Shown one piece after another: positions 39,823 through 50,474 of a stretch of DNA of 64,000 nt. The first letter of the stretch is position 1. Every line of letters starts with the position of its first letter. A program made the position numbers and the translations under genes. Under the pieces are notes generated by a model that worked only from the letters and a program-made list of their open reading frames with translations, had not been told where the DNA came from and searched no databases. Origin of the DNA: Ectobius pallidus (taxonomy: Eukaryota > Arthropoda > Insecta > Blattodea > Ectobiidae); assembly GCA_964059195.1 (NCBI GenBank), contig CAXKWD010000006.1, positions 11,958,530 through 12,022,529 of the forward strand. Direction: 5' to 3'.

Positions 39823-40670
39823 TCTATATTAATAAAACGAAGTGTCTGTCTTCCTTCTGTCTGTCTGTCCGTCCGCGATGCCCAGCAAAATCTACTCAAC
39901 GCAGAGATCTGAAATTTTAAACATAGGTGGACTGAAGGGTCGTAAAATGCACTTCGAAGCTGGAATTTTAATTTTCGCTTTCGTTCGTGAGTTATGAGTG
40001 AAAAACGGGGGGAAAAACATGAATTTTTTGCGTTTTCAAAGCATCAATTTTCAGTTACACATTTCAATGTCAAATCAATTACAGTTGGCTTTGGTATTTT
40101 TGTCATACCTTGGAAATAAAACTTTCGCGATCGCTCGAATGTTGTAAGTCCTAAATATGGTCAAACATTGTTTCATTTGGACGGAACTCACTATACAGGG
40201 GTTTTCTGGGCCAAGGAACTTTAATCTGAGGTTGCTTTCACCAGGTGACGCTATCTAATCGTGGTATGTTGTCCACGTGATTTTGGTGTTAATAAATATA
40301 ATGATTTAACTATTATGCTCTTAATTTTTAATTTTGAAATAATAATCGCGGGCCATTGATTGATTTTATAAGTCCATCCTGGACGATTCATTTGTTTAGA
40401 ATATCAAGGCTCGAAGACATATGAAATTTTCAACCTACACGGAAGAGGGATAATCAATGTAGGCCTAAATATGGTCAAACATTGTTCGATTTGTACGAAA
40501 CTCACTATACAGGGGTTTTCTGGGCCAAGGAACTCGAATCTGAGGTCGATTTTACCAGGCGACGCTATCTAATCGTGGTATGTAGTCCACGTGATTTAGG
40601 TGTTAATAAATATAATGATTTAACTATTATGCTCTTAATTTTTGAAATAATTATCGCGGGCACATGCTAG
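39823..40670 (+). mobile_element. Helitron, sibling of 13026-13887
   Basis: Starts TCTATATTAATAAAACGAAG and ends GGGCACATGCTAG before T. The body (ACGCAGAGATCTGAAATTTT, then TTCGTTCGTGAGTTATGAGTG) is shared with the 13-kb Helitron. The 3' portion is duplicated: CTAAATATGGTCAAACATTG occurs at about 40150 and 40465, so the end was captured twice. No Rep/helicase coding. Confidence 0.7.
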
Positions 40671-41610
40671 TTATTAATAAAGAAAATAGGCTTAAATGTA
40701 GATTACAGTATTTTTTTAACAACCCTGAATTTAAAATCCAAAAAGTATTAAGATACTCATAGATTCATTTCTTCTCCAATAACTCAAGCAGGTGGCGCTG
40801 TATGCAACACCCAAGAGGAAAGTTAAATAACAGATGACTGATAGTAGCGTAGTATGGCAACATGCCTATAGTTCGGGAGTGCGTTTAGTCGTGAGTTTTT
40901 ATATTTAAATTGTGTGTATAATTCACGTTTAGCGTGTGATTGTGATCTTAGACATTGCTATATCATGAATGGAAGACACCGAGATATCACAGACGTTTGG
41001 AGCCAAAGCCTGGTGAGTAATATTACGAAAGTTATGAGATGGCAAAAGCCCGCCATCAAACAGACATTCACTCACATAACCTTGAAGCCACCCATAGCCT
41101 ACTATGTTACCAAGGTAGGCCTATACAATACAATCAAAGTAACATAAAACCAAATTCTTAGCAATTTCGAAACAGTAAATAAATGCGGTAAAGGTTAATC
41201 TTCAACTGTAGTGCCGGAATGTATTGTTAATTATTTACCTTTGCTAGAACATGTTAGTTAATGTTAGGCTCAGTAGATGGCGGCAGTGGACGGTCTAACT
41301 GTACGTAAGGACATCAATTTTGTATGTGTGTGGTCTACCCTCGACATCGTTTAATATAGAGTGAGCATTTTCATTACCATCTTTCTCTCGCGGCTCATAT
41401 TCGAGTGCTACGGCACTGTAAGTTATGGGGGTGGAACACGCACTGATCATTTCTTTTCATTGTGGCCGGTGTCGTCAAGGACGAGTCCAAGTAACACAAG
41501 CCACAAAATGAAGGGGTGCAAGCGTAAGGCTAACACACACAGAAAGCTAAGCTATGTTATGCTATGCTGAGCTACGCGACGTGTTGTGACATGGAATAGA
41601 TGCTATAAGC
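40671..41610. other. unassigned stretch
   Basis: No domain, inverted ends or target duplication found. The 77- and 69-codon frames (40914-41147, 41361-41570) have no family features. Confidence 0.5.
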
Positions 41611-42454
41611 CAGTGGCGTAGGGAAGGGGGGTCCAGGGGGTCCGGACCTCGCCCAAATCAAAACCTATTATTTTTGTAGTTATTTACGCCATATTTTTTC
41701 AAATGAACTTGTAAACGTAGGCCTATTATTTCCACTGTTCCAAGTGTTATTTAACTTTTCTTATAAATAATAAGTGTTATAACTATGGTCCGGATTTTTA
41801 TGCTTGTATAAAAGGAATTTTAGCCTTTTATTTTTGTGGAATAGCCTAAAAGGGCTCTAAATAAACGATTTTAGTCGTCTTAATAAAACATATAATGAAC
41901 ACTAATATTAACACCAACAATTGTATTATAATTTTGACACAGTTATGCTAGTTTTTTTTTAAATAAAATAAACAAGTAACTATTCCTTATATCGGCACTC
42001 GAAAAATAGTATAAACAATTGAGATGTTTATCATTTAATGATACAATTATTCAATACACCACTCAATTCACTTCCGATCTACAAAAATAAGTAAACTGGA
42101 GTGCCACGAATTTGTTCTTTTAGTACACTTCTCTGTTGTCGGTCGGCAACTTGTTTTTGAAAGTTGAAACGACAATGAATTAATATAAATATTAGGCTTT
42201 CAATGGATTAGTTGCAGATTTCAAAGTATTACGGACGGCTCAAGTTTCATTTCCTGCAACAGCGAGGCGGAACATTTTCGAATTGCAAAGACAAGCGATC
42301 AAGTGACATATACAGGGTGGCGCAGGGAAACGGGAAATTATGAAGTAACGTAATTTGCACAAATAAACACTGGCAAAATTATTTGTATTGACGAAAGCAC
42401 ATGTTTACAGTATGCCATTTATGTTTTTATTACAAACTGTCACATACTATCACT

Positions 42455-42600
42455 TTATTTCTTCAAGGTGACATCGGAAAGATGTGCTCCATTTTGGAGT
42501 TCACATTGTAATAACCTGTTACGGAAACTCTCGAATGCTCGCTCTAGCATGTCTCTGGGAATGGCAGTGATTGCGTCTTCAATGTTCAATGTTTTGGTTC
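42455..42600 (-). pseudogene. transposase C-terminal fragment of the level-3 mariner-type element
   Basis: Minus strand, ending at the stop 42455-42457: NIEDAITAIPRDMLERAFES, then FRNRLLQC, then GAHLSDVTLKK and stop. This is the recurring ending (I..IP...L.R....F..R...C....G.HL.D) of insect mariner/IS630-like transposases of the CAGGGTG-ended type. It is out of frame beyond about 42600. Confidence 0.65.
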
Positions 42601-42968
42601 ATGGATAGTTGCAGGACGTGAGTGGTGCACTTTACTTTTGAGCTGTTCCCACAGGAAGAAGTCACAAACACTAAGAACTGATGATCTCGCAGGCCATGGA
42701 ATGTAGCCTTCTCCGTCGTATTATATTGAACTGTCATTATTTACAATTATAACACTGCATGATTACTCAGGGGTGCCCACCCCCCCCCAAACGTCATGAC
42801 CCACCCCCCCAAACTTCATTGGTCACCCCCAACCCAATTGGCTGTCGACAAGGGCGCCCATATGATATTTCCTAGGGGGGGGGGCAATTTTTTAAAATAA
42901 ATTATTTTTTGTCGCTTTAACTTCCTGGGCCACTTTGTAACATTATATTAATAATATAATAAATGCAA

Positions 42969-43855
42969 CAATGACGTAGCCAGAAAATAATTGCGGGGGG
43001 GGGGGTCGGAAGTGCCGGGGGGGGGTTTGGAATACCCCCCAAAAAGGGGGTCCATCCCCAGAATATTTTTAAATATTGAACTAATGAAAATCACATTTTA
43101 TGTTATTTTAGCACAGAAAAACTAGTTAGGAAATTTGTTTACCATACTCAAAGACATGCCAATGTAAATAAAAAATCATTACCTAAGTGGGGGTCCACCA
43201 CTGGAAAATGTTTAAGTACTGAACTAATGAAAATCACATTTTACGCTATTTTAGCACTGAAAAACTAGTTATGAAATTTGTTTACTATACTCTAAGACAT
43301 GCCAATGTACATAAGAAATCATTACCTAAGTGGGGGTCCACCCCCGAAAACTTTTAAATATTGAATTAATGAAAATCACATTTTACGCTATTTTAGCACT
43401 AAAATACTAGTTAGGAAATTTGTTTACCATACTCTAAGACATGCCAATGTAAACAAGAAAATGTTACCTAAGTCGGGTGTCCACCCCCGGGAAATTTTTA
43501 AATGTTGAACTAATGAAAATCACATTTTACGCTATTTTAGCACTGAAAAACTAGTTAGCAAATTTGTTTACTATACTCTAAGACATGACAACTTAAACAA
43601 GAAATTGTTACCTAAGTTATAATACTTATTACTATTTATAAGAAAAGTTGAATAACACATGGAACAGTGGACATAATAGGCCCACTCATAATGTTATGAA
43701 AAGAAAATAACTGCTATATCATATTTGACACACCAACAAATCTTGTTTAATTAAATAAATCTTTTTTTTTTAAATACAAATATAGAATTTTAGGTTTTGA
43801 CTTTTGGGGGTCCAAACCCTCTGAACCCCCCTTTCCTAATCCACTGTGGATTCTG
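42969..43855. mobile_element. innermost element with a 143-bp tandem array, level 6
   Basis: Left end CAATGACGTAGCCAG (a decayed CAGTGGCGTAGCCAG), right end CCTTTCCTAATCCACTG. It belongs to the same family as the outermost shell, whose right end is the inverse of CAGTGGCTTAGCCAGAAAA. No target duplication found. Most of the interior is the tandem array listed separately. Confidence 0.55.
43045..43615 (+). repeat. tandem array, four units of about 143 bp
   Basis: The landmark GAACTAATGAAAATCACA (one T variant) recurs at 43078, 43221, 43363 and 43507, spacing 143, 142 and 144. Each unit contains GCTATTTTAGCACTGAAAAA and ends ACCTAAGTGGGGGTCCA. A single inverted unit lies at 45281-45480, so the array grew inside one copy of a dispersed element. 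Confidence 0.85.
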
Positions 43856-44364
43856 CTTCCTTATTGTCGATTTGGTAAAACTTCTGCAATTCAAATAATT
43901 GTCTTAAAAGAAAAACACCTGACTATAATAATTATTAATATACTTTTTTTCCTTGCGCCCCGCCCCCGGGTATGGGCGCCCATGGCTGTCAAAATTATTT
44001 ATCTTTATCTTTATAACAAATTAGAAGAGTCCTTTTGAAGTTATAGAACTTGACATTTTTATTTTTAACATATAAAACTCTAATTTTGCAACAATTTTCA
44101 ACTCCCCCCCCCCCAGAAAATTCATAAATGATAATATTTTGCCCCCCCCCCAGAAATTTCAATGACGCAGTCTGCGTCTTAACCCCCCCCCCCTGTGGGC
44201 ACCCCTGGATTACTAAATGGCAACTCGTTCACAATAATTACGCATCGGTTCCGGAAACCTGCCGGCACTACAGTGTTGATAACATAACTTTCAAAATTTC
44301 CCGTTTCCCTGCGCCACCCTGTACATTGTTTGGCTTTTCTTAAAATGCGCAAATTCACATATTT

Positions 44365-45045
44365 ATTAAGTGCCAGTATGGTACTTTATGAGATTGTGTG
44401 GGGGACTGGAAAATGTCTGTCCGTCCGTGTGTCTGTACGCGCGATAACTCAAATACGCTTTATCAAATTTTAATGAAACTTGGTATACCCGATTATAATG
44501 TCCATGGGAAGAACCCTATTGATATTTGACCAAATCGGTTGACCGGTATCGGAGTAATGCTCAATTTAGTGCCTATTTTATGCTAATAGATTAGAAAAAA
44601 TTTAACAAATGCAAAGCGGTTATCCTGAAGACATTTTGTTTTACACTGATCATACACGGCTTTGGAGTTTGCAATACAGTTAGCCATGAAACCCTTTCCA
44701 TTTGAAGTAGTCAGATGTTTATTTCGTTGATGATGTTGAATACTGTTTATATAGAAATACTACTGTGAAATAATTAGATCTACGTAAATTGGGCGGAGTT
44801 CTTCGTCAGTGTATTTTGTGAAATTTTGACATATTTTAAGAATTTCTTATATCATGAGTTTGAATTAAGGTTAAGCATGTTCTTCTACAAGCCCTGCTTA
44901 ATGAATCGATCTGGAGCTTAACTCGGAGATAGGTTACAAAAATAACTTATTTTGTTCTTATCATAATTGCAATTAACTTATCACTGATTAAATAAAAGCA
45001 TTCTGGCACTTTGTTATATAAATTTACCTGATTTTATTTTTCTTT
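44365..45045 (-). repeat. interspersed repeat family A, copy 3 (inverted)
   Basis: Reads AAGTGCCAGTATGG at the left and CATTCTGGCACTTTGTTATA then TTACCTGATTTTATT at the right, the reverse of copies 1 and 2. Shares GACCAAATCGGTTGACCGG. It lacks the tRNA-like segment, consistent with that segment being a separate insertion in the other copies. Confidence 0.65.
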
Positions 45046-45639
45046 GCATTTGAAAATCTATTTAAAAATCGTGTTTTTCTGCAAAAGCCCTTTTTACCCC
45101 TAGTTTTTCAGCAAAAGTCCTCCTTAGCCCCTTTTAGGCCCTTCAGTCCGATTTAGCCCTTTTTAGGTTCTATAAGATCCATACATTCGGAAGCAAGGGG
45201 CATGGAACGGAAAAATACGTTAAAATGTTCTAATTAGGAAGCAAGGGAAAAATAGGTTAAAACTTCAAGTGCGGGCCCTACTTATAACTTAGGTAACGAT
45301 TTCTTGTTTAAGTTGTCTTGTCTTAGAATATGGTAAACACATTTGCTAACTAGTTTTCAGTGCTAAAATAGCTTAAAATTTGATTTTCAGTAGCTCACTA
45401 TTTTAAAAATTTCCAGGGGTGAGCCCCAAACCCCAAACACCTCGACACTTTCGACCCTCTCTGAAATTATTTTCTGGCTAAGCCACTGTTTCGTACAATT
45501 TCTATTTATTGCAAGTTGTCTCCCAAGATACTCCTCTCTTTTAACACGTTGCCCTGCAGCCTGCGAAAAGGCTTGGAAATCTCGTTAATATTCTGCTTTT
45601 TAAAAAAAGAGTGCGTGGAACGCCATGCGACAGAAGTAA

Positions 45640-46225
45640 AACTTTATTTAATTTTTTTATTTCTTCAATTTCTGATTATTGGATTTTTTCAATTTTTTAT
45701 TATTGGATTTTTTCAATTTTGCATTATTGGACTTTTTAATATTGGGTTTTTGGACTTTTTTAATTTTGGTTTTTGGACTTTTTAATTTTGGATCTTTGAA
45801 TTTTTAATTTTGGATTTTTTAATTTTTCGATCTTTGAATTGTTTATTTTTTTTATTTTTGAATTTTTAATTTTTTAATTTTTGGATGTTATAATTTTTAA
45901 TTTTGGAAATGTGTATTTTTTAATTTAGGATTTTTAATTTTTTTAATTTTGGATTTTTGGATTATTTAATTTTGTATCTTTGAATTTTTTATTTTTCGAT
46001 TTTTTAAATTTTGATTCTTTGAATTTTTTATTTTTTGGATTTTTTAATTTTGTATTTTAGTTTTTTAATTTTGGATTTTTCAATTTTGGTATTTTCGATT
46101 TTTAAATTTTAAATTTTTAAATTTTGGAATTTATTATTTATTAAATTTTTTATTTTTGGGTGTTTTAATTTTGTTTTTTTAAATTTTTTAAATTTGTATT
46201 TTTTAATTTTGGTTTTTATATTTTT
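45640..46225 (+). repeat. T-rich minisatellite
   Basis: About 585 bp of degenerate TTTTTAATTTTGGA-type repeats with 12-16 bp spacing. A short version of the same sequence (about 63530-63600) precedes a second copy of the unit that follows here. Confidence 0.8.
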
Positions 46226-46440
46226 GGATTTGCGCGGTAATGAACCTCCGGGTTCCATAAAATAGATAATATACCTTTAGATTGCTTAGGAATTGTCTAT
46301 TGCCATTGAGGAAGTAAGGTCTGAAAAATTTCCTTTGATTACTGCTAATCATTGAGTTGATTGTTTTCTGTGCAGTCCGCACCGAAACAAGACATTTTTA
46401 GTGTGACTGATTTCGTGACGGTTTTAGTGTGACTGATTTT
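46226..46440 (+). repeat. dispersed segment shared with 63593-63778
   Basis: Starts GCGCGGTAATGAACCTCCGG and runs through TAGATAATATACCTTTAG and TTTTCTGTGCAGTCCG. The first part equals the 3' end of the LINE at 50475-50880 (coding ...AMNLRVP stop, then the 3' untranslated region), so a LINE 3' end is included; the second part extends beyond it. Confidence 0.7.
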
Positions 46441-46908
46441 CCCGATTAACCCTCTACCGCCACTAAAGAAGTTTTATTTTAAAAAATCCTGCAAAATGGG
46501 ATTTTATATGAATTATAGAATTTTCCCATTCTTATAAAGTTTATGATAGCTTATGACTTGAAGAAAATTAACACTAACATCCTTAATGACAACTATTGCC
46601 CGAGTTCACCATTCACCGGTTTTCTCAGCTGTTTCGTAACCGGGGTGAAAGTTATATCGGGGTATTCGGGGTATTCTAATGCCCGAGTTCGGTATTCAGA
46701 ATACCGCAGTAAAGTTGCTTAGTTTACCCCGGTAAAGTCATACTTTCGTTCCACCATGCTCGGTTTCGACTTTTACTACAGTATAAGATGATAACCGGCT
46801 GTAAAGTGAGAAAACCACGGTTTTCTTTCCAAGATGGAGATCAGCGTAATGTATCATATTTTCGATACGTACGCCTAAAGCTACATCTAACGAGAGGCAA
46901 GTGGGATC
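46441..46908. other. unassigned, with repeated GCCCGAGTTC words
   Basis: TGCCCGAGTTC occurs at about 46597 and 46679, with nearby GGGGTATTC tandem words and imperfect inverted CCGGTT motifs. Possibly a degraded MITE; boundaries not determined. Confidence 0.4.
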
Positions 46909-46910
46909 TA

Positions 46911-47519
46911 CAAGGGTTGGTCAATAAGTAAGGTCTCCAACACTCTAGCCCAAGCTCACAACGTTGGACGAGAGAGTTGACGCCACTGCCATGTCCCGTT
47001 GTCTCCCCTCTTTCAAACAAGCCATTGCTGCAGCCGCTGAAACTTTTAGTGTCCGAGATAGAGCTGTTTGAAATGGATCTCCCGATTTCCGTCCAAACAA
47101 ATAAAAGTATGGAGGCTGCTGGAGCACCTCCTAAAAAATTTGTTGATTTTCTTACGAACAGCTGCAGCAGCATGCGGGCGAGCATTGTCGTGAAGAAGTT
47201 TGACACCATTAGCATGAATGTTACAGTTCACCGTCGAACTTTCATTTGTTTGGTCCCATGAAGAAATTCCTGGCCGGTAAAAACTTTACGTCAGATGCAG
47301 AAGTGAAAACAGTAGTCCACAGATGGGTATACTCCAACCGATCGGACTTCTATGAATAGGGTATTTTTGAAACTGGTATCTTGATGGGAGAAATGTGTTG
47401 AGAAACTTGGCGACTATATAGAAAAATAGACAAAAGATTTTCCTTCATGTGTGCATTTGTTTGTACCTATTAAACTTTTGTAAAACAATTATTGTGAGTT
47501 ACTTTTCGATCCACCCTCG
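46911..47519. mobile_element. foldback mariner with mismatched ends
   Basis: Left end CAAGGGTTGGTCAATAAGTA, right end (inverted) CGAGGGTGGATCGAAAAGTA, TA on both sides (46909-46910, 47520-47521). The minus strand encodes the middle of a transposase (VKLLHDNARPHAAAAVRKK), and the plus strand from about 47235 encodes a C-terminus (KKFLAGKNFTSDAEVKT, then RWVYSNRSDFYE). Coding pieces point outward, so this is not one decayed gene but two joined halves, perhaps of different mariner subfamilies. Confidence 0.7.
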
Positions 47520-47521
47520 TA

Positions 47522-48166
47522 TTTCTCGTGTTGTACAATTTCCATGTGAAAAGTTGACAAGTCCAATTATTTTCAAATCTAATTTTTATTCACCTCTATG
47601 CATGGAAAAATAATAGGAATTTATCATATTCTGCTTACACATGATATAATTACACAGTAAACAATTATTCCATTTCCCTAAATACACCATTATTTAAATT
47701 TTTAAAATTTCAAAATGCTCTTCCCGAAAAATTATAATTTGAACTTATCGACATCTGGTTCTCACTGCTTCAATTGTGGTTCAAGCCGATGAATTTGATG
47801 AGTATTATATCCGAAAAAAAAGACTGTGTAAATAAACTAGATAAAAATGTGTATTATTGATAATGTGCCGTACTTTATGAATTTGTAAAAGTAAAACAAT
47901 CATACTTCTTAAACTGCTTAATGTTGTGTTTAAACACATTGCTCTTTGGAACTTTAAAGATTAAACATATGCTCTATCTATAATGGATGTTATGAAGCGA
48001 AAATTTTCAAATTTCGATTTCCGGATCATGAAATTCGTAATCTACGCGAAACTGAAAAAATGATACCCTACCCGACGTTACCATGGAAATGAGACATTTT
48101 TTTCCCCAATAGCTGATAGACTATTATTTGTGTTAGGTATATCCCATGAATAAAGACGTACGCAAA
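47522..48166. other. unassigned AT-rich stretch
   Basis: No recognisable domain, repeat ends or target duplication. Confidence 0.5.
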
Positions 48167-48267
48167 TACGAGGAGCGTCCATAAAGTAACTTTCCCACAG
48201 GCCATTAACGGAAACAAAACACAATTCGATTGAAACATTTATTGTAACTGATACAGGATGTGTTGAG

Positions 48268-48459
48268 CTATTTTTGAACATATTCACCACCGGAATTGAG
48301 ACATTTGTCATACCGTGGGACCAACTTTTGAACACTTGTGTCATAGAAGTCTCGTCTGCCGCCTGGGATTGGAATCATTGTATGATAACCTTCTCCGTTT
48401 CTCTGACATTCTCTGTCATTTCTTGAGGGGGAGGAAAAGATGAACATCTCTGGGTGCAC
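48268..48459 (-). pseudogene. mariner transposase C-terminus, left mirror copy
   Basis: The frame ends RRDFYDTSVQKLVPRYDKCL, NSGGEYVQK, the normal mariner terminus (AADFYDTGIQKLVPRYDKCL..GGDYVEK). It lacks everything upstream of the last helices. It mirrors the plus-strand copy at 48527-48763, and each is better preserved in different places. Confidence 0.75.
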
Positions 48460-48526
48460 AGTCCGAGTTGTAGGGTGGAGACTTCAACACTTCCCTGCAA
48501 GTCTCTAGCAAAAGTTAAGCTAGAAG

Positions 48527-48763
48527 ATGTTTCAACTTCCACCCTACAGCCCGCACCTAGCTGCCAGTGATTTCCATCTTTTCCCATACCTCAATAAATG
48601 GCACAGAATGACAGAGTATGACAGAGAAGCGGAGATGGTTGTCACGCAGTGGTTCAAATCTCAGGCGGCAGACTTCTATGACACAAGTGTTCAAAAGTTG
48701 GTCCCACGGTATGACAAAATTAATGTCTCAATTCCTGTGACGAATATGTCGGAAAATAGCTGA
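48527..48763 (+). pseudogene. mariner transposase C-terminus, right mirror copy
   Basis: Begins with LPPYSPHLAASDFHLFPYLN, which holds the third catalytic aspartate (SD), then VVTQWFKSQAADFYDTSVQK and LVPRYDK. It ends past the frame where the left copy has CLNSGGEYVQK, so this copy has drifted. No N-terminal or central domain. Non-functional. Confidence 0.8.
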
Positions 48764-49082
48764 ACACTTGCTATATCTATTGCAATAAATGTTTCCGTTG
48801 AATTTTCTTTTGTTTGTGTAAACGGCCCTAGGGAAACTTATTTTTTGCACGACGTAATTAATTAATGGTACTTACGAATATTGTTGCCGTGGATCGTAAC
48901 TTGACATTCCTGCACGCAATCTGGTTGCTATGAAAACAAAAGAAATCGTAATGCTGAAAAAATTACAAAAAGCACACGTGCCTTAAGTAAAACCATCACA
49001 ATACAAGCCTTTATTTAAGTCCGGAACCAAGGCCCCCCAGTTTGTTGCGACTTTAACAGGACAAATATTCGGTCCACATAAC

Positions 49083-49445
49083 CAGTGGCGGACGCAGGGG
49101 GGATAGGGGCAGTGGCGGACGCAGAATTTTTTTCGGGGGGGGGATTTGAATAGGTAGAAAGAATACTAAAAAAATTAATCAACTTACATATACAATTAGT
49201 TTATAAAACTGAGAGTACATATATAGCCTTTTTTCAAATTTCGGGGGGGATGTAACCCCTATCCCCCCTGCGTCCGCCACTGGATAGGGGGGTTAAATCC
49301 CCCCCCCCCCCCGAAATTTGAAAAAAATGCAATGTAAGTGGCAGTTTTATAAACTAATTATATATGTAAGTTAGTTATTTTTTTAGTATTCTTTCTACCT
49401 ATTCAAATCCCCCCCCCGAAAAAAAATTTTCTGCGTCCGCCACTG
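49083..49445. mobile_element. hAT MITE containing an inverted sibling
   Basis: Ends CAGTGGCGGACGCAG, duplication CACATAAC/CCCATAAC (49075-49082, 49446-49453; 7 of 8). Family of 2391-2573. The sibling inserted 19 bp after the final base of its left end repeat. Confidence 0.9.
49110..49282. mobile_element. inner hAT MITE, opposite orientation
   Basis: Same ends, with perfect 8-bp duplication GATAGGGG (49102-49109, 49283-49290). The G-tract/C-tract order shows it is reversed relative to the host copy. Confidence 0.9.
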
Positions 49446-49584
49446 CCCATAACAACCAACACATGAGAATCACTTTCTGAAATATAACATCCATCTTCAA
49501 TAGTGTATATACATAATATTTTCAGCTACTATCTCAATTAATATAAATAAATTGATAAAAATATTCATCGTGCAAAAAATAGCA

Positions 49585-49715
49585 TGGAATACTCGTGCCG
49601 TAAGCGCATAACGGATCTCGGAAATTGAAAAAACTCGGCGCAAGCGCCTCGTTTTTTCAAACTCTTTCCTCGATCCGTATGCACCGCTTACGGCACTTGT
49701 ATCGCAATATACTAC
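49585..49715. repeat. GC-rich inverted repeat
   Basis: ACTCGTGCCGTAAGCG on the left returns as CCGCTTACGGCACTTGT on the right, with an inner CGGCGCAAGCGCCTCG hairpin. Stands out from the AT-rich surroundings; probably a small MITE. Confidence 0.6.
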
Positions 49716-50474
49716 AGTATTATGGACGCGGTTTTATGGACTTGATGGACTTTTACTATGTCGGGTTTATAGATCCAGAAGTGTTTAGTGTAGTAACAGC
49801 TGAAGCGGAAATGTCTGTTGCGAAGTAACATTAACTGGTACAACTTTAAAAAGAGCAGGGTGCTACAATGTTAGGCGACATGTGAAATGGAGCCAGACAA
49901 TTACCTCATTGTATAACTTATGCTGAGAAGATGCAATACACCCGACCCGATGCACTCTGACGTCATCGTGACCTCACTCCTATCCTGCCGCAAAATATCA
50001 GAAAAAACCAATGAAACGATTCCTTCATAAGCAAGGATCATTTGCACTCGCTTCCATATGTGCATATCTTCTGATGTAATGACCAGACTGATATGAATGG
50101 AATGGCTCCGGAAACCACGTGCCGTGGTGCCACGGTAGAGTAACAGCCTTGTCTCGAGGAATTCAGGGACCCATCCCGAAAATTCCTGGATGATTTCACT
50201 CAAAGGTCAACGATTAATAAAATGCCGTTCCGCCAGCCGTTGCTTGCTGTAACCAAGGAGCCGTATTCGTGGGCCAGTGGGGTTGATTATCCAACCATGA
50301 CCACCTATAACTTGTATTGTTTTTAGGCGATACAGTAATAAAACCATACATTAGGGGTTTGCTATATTAAAAAAGTGAAAATCCGGGTCAATTTATTTTC
50401 ATCTTTAAAATATTTTACCAACAAAATAAAATATACCAACAGAAACCGGGAATAGTTAGTTATGTATCAAGTAC

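Larger units (their letters stand above)
42849..43984. mobile_element. hAT-like element (CAAGGGCGCCCATA ends), level 5
   Basis: Left end CAAGGGCGCCCATA, right end TATGGGCGCCCATG, flanking octamers GCTGTCGA (42841-42848) and GCTGTCAA (43985-43992), 7 of 8 identical. No coding capacity of its own. Confidence 0.75.
42768..44207. mobile_element. hAT-like element (CAGGGGTGCCCAC ends), level 4
   Basis: Left end CAGGGGTGCCCACCCC, right end GTGGGCACCCCTG, directly flanked by GATTACT on both sides (42761-42767 and 44208-44214; the eighth base differs). Long C runs adjoin both ends. No coding capacity. Confidence 0.75.
42313..44321 (-). mobile_element. mariner/IS630-type element, level 3
   Basis: Inverted ends CAGGGTGGCGCAGGGAAACG at both sides with TA (42311-42312, 44322-44323). 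The transposase C-terminus survives on the minus strand near the left end. The rest is later insertion. Confidence 0.85.
41784..45280. mobile_element. hAT-like element (GGTCCGG/GGGCCC ends), level 2
   Basis: Left end TATGGTCCGGATTTTTATG, right end GTGCGGGCCCTA, duplication GTTATAAC/CTTATAAC (41776-41783, 45281-45288; 7 of 8). Deleting it rejoins a sequence that matches, inverted, the uninterrupted paralogue at about 43560-43710 (AAATTGTTACCTAAGTTATA), which proves the site. Confidence 0.75.
41611..45489. mobile_element. outermost shell of a six-level nest (CAGTGGCGTAG ends)
   Basis: Left end CAGTGGCGTAGGGAAGG and right end TTCTGGCTAAGCCACTG. Its own interior includes one inverted unit of the 143-bp repeat (41709-41783 continued at 45281-45480). 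No convincing 8-bp duplication was found outside, so the outer boundaries are tentative. Confidence 0.5.
48169..48854. mobile_element. foldback mariner derivative, larger sibling of 7162-7636
   Basis: Ends CGAGGAGCGTCCATAAAGTA and inverted CGTCGTGCAAAAAATAAG, TA on both sides (48167-48168, 48855-48856). The minus strand of the left half encodes DFYDTSVQKLVPRYDKCLNS and the plus strand of the right half encodes the same motif again. It is a clear inverted duplication of the transposase 3' end. Confidence 0.85.

Noticed and set aside
43045..43615. CRISPR-like repeat array
   Set aside because: Units are 143 bp and contiguous with no unique spacers; eukaryotic context.
45516..45785. 89-codon frame ending in a F/I/G-rich repeat
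   Set aside because: It is translation of the T-rich minisatellite.
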